DNA of 64,000 nt from CAZEJS01 sp964512645. GTDB lineage: Bacteria; Actinomycetota; Geothermincolia; Fen-727; Anoxymicrobiaceae. The stretch lies in the NCBI GenBank assembly GCA_964512645.1, contig CAZEJS010000005.1, positions 1 to 64,000 of the forward strand, in the 5' to 3' direction. The position numbers and the translations under genes were made by a program. This document shows, piece by piece, positions 59,736 to 64,000 of the stretch. The notes beneath the pieces were generated by a model. It had not been told where the DNA came from, did no database searches, and saw nothing but the letters and a program-made list of their open reading frames with translations. The first letter of the stretch is position 1, and each line of letters starts with the position of its first letter.

Positions 59736-60818
59736 GTGGCCAGAGTCGACCTCTCCGATTACGGATACGTGAACGCGCGTGTGCGCGGCATGCGCTCCTA
59801 CCTGTTGACCAGGGATTTTACCCTGCGCATGGTGGAGACCGAGAACTTCGAGGCCCTGCACTCGATGCTCGAGCAGACCGTTTACAGGCGCGAGATCAAC
59901 GAGGCCATCCTCACGAACCCCGAGCGGCCGGACTACGACCAGGCTCTCTCGCTGAACCAGATCGCGGCCTTCAGGAAGGTCCTGGACTCGACGGGCGGCG
60001 AGGCCCACAACCTCTGCGTGATCCTGATGTCACGCTACGACGTGCAGAACGTCAAGACGGTCCTGCGGGGCAAGAAAGGCAACGCGACGCCGTCGGAGGT
60101 GCTGGCCCTGATGGTCCCGGTGGGCGTCATCAAGATGGACACGCTGGAGCAGATGGCCCAGGCCCGGGAGGTGCGGGACGCCATCAACGTACTGGTTTCC
60201 CAGCAGAACAAATACGGGCAGGCCCTGGCCTCCGCGTACGGCGCCTACCAGAAGAAGATGCAGGACCTGGCCGTTCTCGAACTTGCGCTCGACAAGTTCA
60301 ACTACCGCGACTGCATCAACCAGTTGACGGGGCACGACCGCAACGTGGAGATGGTGCGGCAGATGATAACCGCCGAAATCGACATGAGGAACGTGTCGAC
60401 GCTGGTGAGGGTCCGGGGCCTGAAGCTCGACGACGACGAGGTCGAGGGCCTCAGGATCGACGGGGGGACCCTGGCCAGGGACCAGTTCCTGGGGCTTCAC
60501 CGCCTGGGCGACGTCGTCCAGATCGTCAGCGAATACCCCGATCCGCGATTCCGCAAGCCGCTGGAGAAGGCCCTCGCCGAGTACCAGGAGATAGACGTCG
60601 TCGCCTTCGACAAGGAACTCGAGAGGGAGATCATCCGGCGCGGCGCGGCGATGTCCAACATAGACGTGCTGGGCATCGGCGTCGTCATCGGCTTCATGTT
60701 CAGCAAGCAGAACGAGATCATCAACCTTCGCATCATCCTACGGGGAAAGATGATGGAGCGCCCTCAGGGCGACATCAAGAAAGACCTGTTCTTCTTCGGG
60801 CAGGAGAGCGAGGGATAA
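59736..60818 (+). CDS. ntpC: A/V-type ATP synthase subunit C (central stalk socket)
   Basis: A 360-residue helical protein of the AC39/subunit d family, which links the central stalk to the proteolipid ring. YGYVNARVRGMRSYLLTRDF is the family start, and the three-part repeat structure with RMSRYDVQNVKTVLRG-like motifs (here MSRYDVQNVKTVLRGKKG) and VGFMFSKQNEIINLRIILRGKMM near the end is diagnostic. The start is GTG 59736. Confidence 0.9.
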   Translation: MARVDLSDYGYVNARVRGMRSYLLTRDFTLRMVETENFEALHSMLEQTVYRREINEAILTNPERPDYDQALSLNQIAAFRKVLDSTGGEAHNLCVILMSRYDVQNVKTVLRGKKGNATPSEVLALMVPVGVIKMDTLEQMAQAREVRDAINVLVSQQNKYGQALASAYGAYQKKMQDLAVLELALDKFNYRDCINQLTGHDRNVEMVRQMITAEIDMRNVSTLVRVRGLKLDDDEVEGLRIDGGTLARDQFLGLHRLGDVVQIVSEYPDPRFRKPLEKALAEYQEIDVVAFDKELEREIIRRGAAMSNIDVLGIGVVIGFMFSKQNEIINLRIILRGKMMERPQGDIKKDLFFFGQESEG

Positions 60819-60836
60819 AGCGATCGGACGTATGAC

Positions 60837-61169
60837 ATGTACAAGGTAATCGTGCTGACCGACCCGGAGACCGCGGACGGGTTCAGGCTGGCGGGGGTGG
60901 ACGTCTTCCAGGTGGAGACGGCCGACGAGGCCACCCGGGAGATATCAAGGCTCCTCGAGGACCCGAAAAGCGGGATCCTGGCGGTCAACGAGTCGTTCCT
61001 GACCGGGCTGGACGAAAGGATACAGAAGCGCATCGAGGCGACATACCGACCGATAGTGGTGTCGCTCCCTGTCAAGGAGAAGCTGGGCGCGGCCGGTGAG
61101 CGGAGGGCGTTCCTCGCCCGCCTGGTGCACCGCGCGGTGGGCTTCGATGTGACGCTGAAGAACCAATAG
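60837..61169 (+). CDS. ntpF: A/V-type ATP synthase subunit F
   Basis: A 110-residue small subunit with the F pattern: IVLTDPETADGFRLAGVDVFQVETADEA, IAVNESFL-like GILAVNESFL, and the hydrophobic IVVSLPVKEKLG. It binds subunit D in the central stalk. ATG 60837, between C and A as expected. Confidence 0.9.
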   Translation: MYKVIVLTDPETADGFRLAGVDVFQVETADEATREISRLLEDPKSGILAVNESFLTGLDERIQKRIEATYRPIVVSLPVKEKLGAAGERRAFLARLVHRAVGFDVTLKNQ

Positions 61170-61201
61170 GCCGAAAGGCCGAGAGCTTAAGGAGTCGTGT
61201 C

Positions 61202-62956
61202 TTGATCGAAGGCGAGATAACCAAGGTTTCGGGGCCGGTCGTCGAGGCCATGGGCATGAACGGGGCACGGATGTACGACGTGACCTTCGTGGGCAAGCTC
61301 AAGCTCATCGGGGAGGTCATCCGTCTCGCCGGGCAGAACGCGGTCATCCAGGTCTACGAGGACACCAGCGGCCTGGAGGTCGGAGAGGCGGTGGTGTGCA
61401 CCGAGCAGCCGCTGCTGCTGGAGCTGGGGCCGGGGATGCTCTCGTCGATCTACGACGGCGTCCAGAGGAGGCTGCCGGACCTGGCCGACGTGTACGGCGA
61501 CTACATCACCCGGGGCACCGTGGCCGATCCTCTCGACCACGAGCGCGACTGGGAGTTCGTCGCCACCGCCGCGCCGGGCGACGAGGTCTCCGAGGGAGAC
61601 GTGCTTGGCGAGGTGCAGGAGACCGAGGTCATCAAGCACCTGATCATGGTGCCGCCGGGCAGGAGCGGGACGATCGCCGAGATCGAGTCGGGCGTCTTCA
61701 AGGTCACCGACGTCATCGCCCGCACCCGTGACGGCCAGGAGTTCAAGATGGTCCAGGAGTGGCCCGCCCGGATTCCCAGGCCGGTCATCAGCAAGATGGA
61801 CCCGAACCTGCCGTTCATCACCGGGACGCGGATACTCGACACGTTCTTTCCGGTGGCGCAGGGGGGCTACAGCATCATTCCCGGCGGCTTCGGCACCGGG
61901 AAGACCGTCACCGAGCAGACGCTCGCCAAGTGGGCCCAGGCCGATATCGTGATCTACGTAGGGTGCGGCGAGCGCGGGAACGAGATGACCGACGTGCTCT
62001 CGGAGTTCCCCGCCCTCGAGGACGTGAGGACCGGTCAGCCCCTGATGAAGCGCACCATCCTCATCGCCAATACCTCCAACATGCCCGTGGCGGCCCGCGA
62101 GGCCTCCATCTACACCGGGATCACGATGGCGGAATACTACCGGGACATGGGTTACGACGTGGCGATGATGGCGGACTCCACCTCCAGGTGGGGCGAAGCC
62201 CTGCGCGAGGTTTCCGGCCGGCTCGAGGAGATGCCCGGAGAGGAGGGCTACCCGGCGTACCTGGCGACCAGGATCGCCGATTTCTACGAGCGTGCCGGCA
62301 GGTCGGTGTGTCTCGGGAGCAACGGCGAAGAGCGCATCGGTTCGATCACCGTGGTCGGGGCGGTCTCGCCCCCCGGCGGCGACTTCTCCGAGCCCATGAC
62401 CCAGAACTCGCTGCGCATATCGGGCGCCTTCTGGGCTCTGGACACCTCCCTGGCCCACCGGCGCCACTTCCCCGCCATATCGTGGCTGGGCAGCTATTCG
62501 CTGTACCTCGACCAGGTCGAGGACTGGTACTCCAACAACGTCTCGTCCGACTGGAAGCCGCTGCGCGACAAGGCCATGAGCATCCTCCAGAAGGAGGCGG
62601 AACTGCAGGAGATCGTCCAGCTCGTAGGCCCGGACGCCCTGCCGGAGTTCGCCCGGGCCACGTTGGAAGTCGCCCGCATGCTCAGGGAGGATTACCTCCA
62701 GCAGTTCGCCTTCAGCGACATCGACGCTTTCTGCAGCCCGCACAAGCAGTACCACATGCTCAAGGTCATCGTCGCCTACTACGACCTGCTGCAGGAGGTC
62801 CTGGTCAAGGGAGTAACGCTTAAGGAGGCCATGGACGTGCCGTTCCGCACGCGCATAGGGCGCATGAAGGATATCCCCAACGAGGAGGCGGTCGAACAGC
62901 TCGAGACCCTCGAGGCCGAGATGTCCGCGGAGCTGCGCAGGCTTATCAGGTACTAG
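61202..62956 (+). CDS. ntpA: A/V-type ATP synthase catalytic subunit A
   Basis: A 584-residue catalytic subunit. The P-loop GGFGTGKT is at residues 228-235 with K234; the non-homologous bulge domain lies before it, including RGTVADPLDHERDWEFVA. Later motifs are GCGERGNEMTDVLSEFPAL, MADSTSRWGEALREVSGRLEEMPGEEGYPAYLATRIADFYERAGR, and the C-terminal helical domain. It catalyses ATP synthesis or hydrolysis with subunit B. The start is TTG 61202. Confidence 0.96.
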   Translation: MIEGEITKVSGPVVEAMGMNGARMYDVTFVGKLKLIGEVIRLAGQNAVIQVYEDTSGLEVGEAVVCTEQPLLLELGPGMLSSIYDGVQRRLPDLADVYGDYITRGTVADPLDHERDWEFVATAAPGDEVSEGDVLGEVQETEVIKHLIMVPPGRSGTIAEIESGVFKVTDVIARTRDGQEFKMVQEWPARIPRPVISKMDPNLPFITGTRILDTFFPVAQGGYSIIPGGFGTGKTVTEQTLAKWAQADIVIYVGCGERGNEMTDVLSEFPALEDVRTGQPLMKRTILIANTSNMPVAAREASIYTGITMAEYYRDMGYDVAMMADSTSRWGEALREVSGRLEEMPGEEGYPAYLATRIADFYERAGRSVCLGSNGEERIGSITVVGAVSPPGGDFSEPMTQNSLRISGAFWALDTSLAHRRHFPAISWLGSYSLYLDQVEDWYSNNVSSDWKPLRDKAMSILQKEAELQEIVQLVGPDALPEFARATLEVARMLREDYLQQFAFSDIDAFCSPHKQYHMLKVIVAYYDLLQEVLVKGVTLKEAMDVPFRTRIGRMKDIPNEEAVEQLETLEAEMSAELRRLIRY

Positions 62957-62993
62957 GATCAAGTAGAGTTCACTCTGGACAGGAGAGAGGAAA

Positions 62994-64000
<1,007 letters not shown>

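Overview
The window is a high-GC bacterial chromosome segment of 64 kb, densely packed and mostly coding on the plus strand. The S10-spc-alpha ribosomal super-operon in the order typical of Actinomycetota, zinc (Cys4) forms of S14, S4, L36 and adenylate kinase, heavy use of TTG starts, a pyruvate-type ferredoxin oxidoreductase, a membrane pyrophosphatase and an A/V-type ATP synthase together suggest an anaerobic, deep-branching Actinomycetota-like or Firmicutes-like bacterium. No marker here fixes the species, so this placement is inference.

Layout. 1-15938: the tail of tuf, then rpsJ through rplQ, including secY, adk, map, infA and rpoA, with few gaps. 16057-17562: an AMP-forming CoA-ligase-like gene with its own promoter-like elements. 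17563-18420: a gene-poor, partly AT-rich stretch and a small two-helix membrane protein on the minus strand. 18421-21120: a large RsbU-type PP2C phosphatase with GAF and PAS sensors. 21193-23760 (minus): an aminotransferase - cyclase - translin-like operon. 24057-30771: membrane pyrophosphatase, archaeal-type topoisomerase I, malate dehydrogenase and an MFS exporter. 30866-32320 (minus): an island of decay with a methyltransferase pseudogene, a frameshifted membrane protein and an IS1380-type transposase remnant. 32466-35086: tmk, holB and ricT. 35210-38273: the porGDAB ferredoxin oxidoreductase, followed by tRNA-Thr(CGT). 38569-42400: an orphan PAS histidine kinase and a CapA-like lipoprotein. 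42435-46560: tilS-hpt-ftsH. 46672-56270: a long cofactor cluster covering folate (folE, folP, folB, folK), pantothenate/CoA (a DUF2520 protein, panC, panD, coaX) and NAD (nadA, nadB, nadC), ending with an SCP2 protein. 56444-64000: the A/V-type ATP synthase operon, subunits H-I-K-E-C-F-A-B, with B cut by the window edge.

How the genes fit together. The ribosomal block, infA, map, adk, secY and rpoA make up translation, export and transcription core functions. Por, malate dehydrogenase, the pyrophosphatase and the ATP synthase point to an anaerobic, energy-limited metabolism that uses ferredoxin and ion gradients. The cofactor block makes the folate, CoA and NAD carriers that this metabolism needs.

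The least ordinary observations are: acidic or low-complexity tails on three adjacent ribosomal proteins (L22, S3, L29); terminator-like hairpins in the leaders of the ATP synthase and ftsH genes; an archaeal-type topoisomerase and a translin-family protein; a 12-base promoter block shared by topA and folE; and the decay island. I found no CRISPR array, prophage, defence island or clearly new multigene system.
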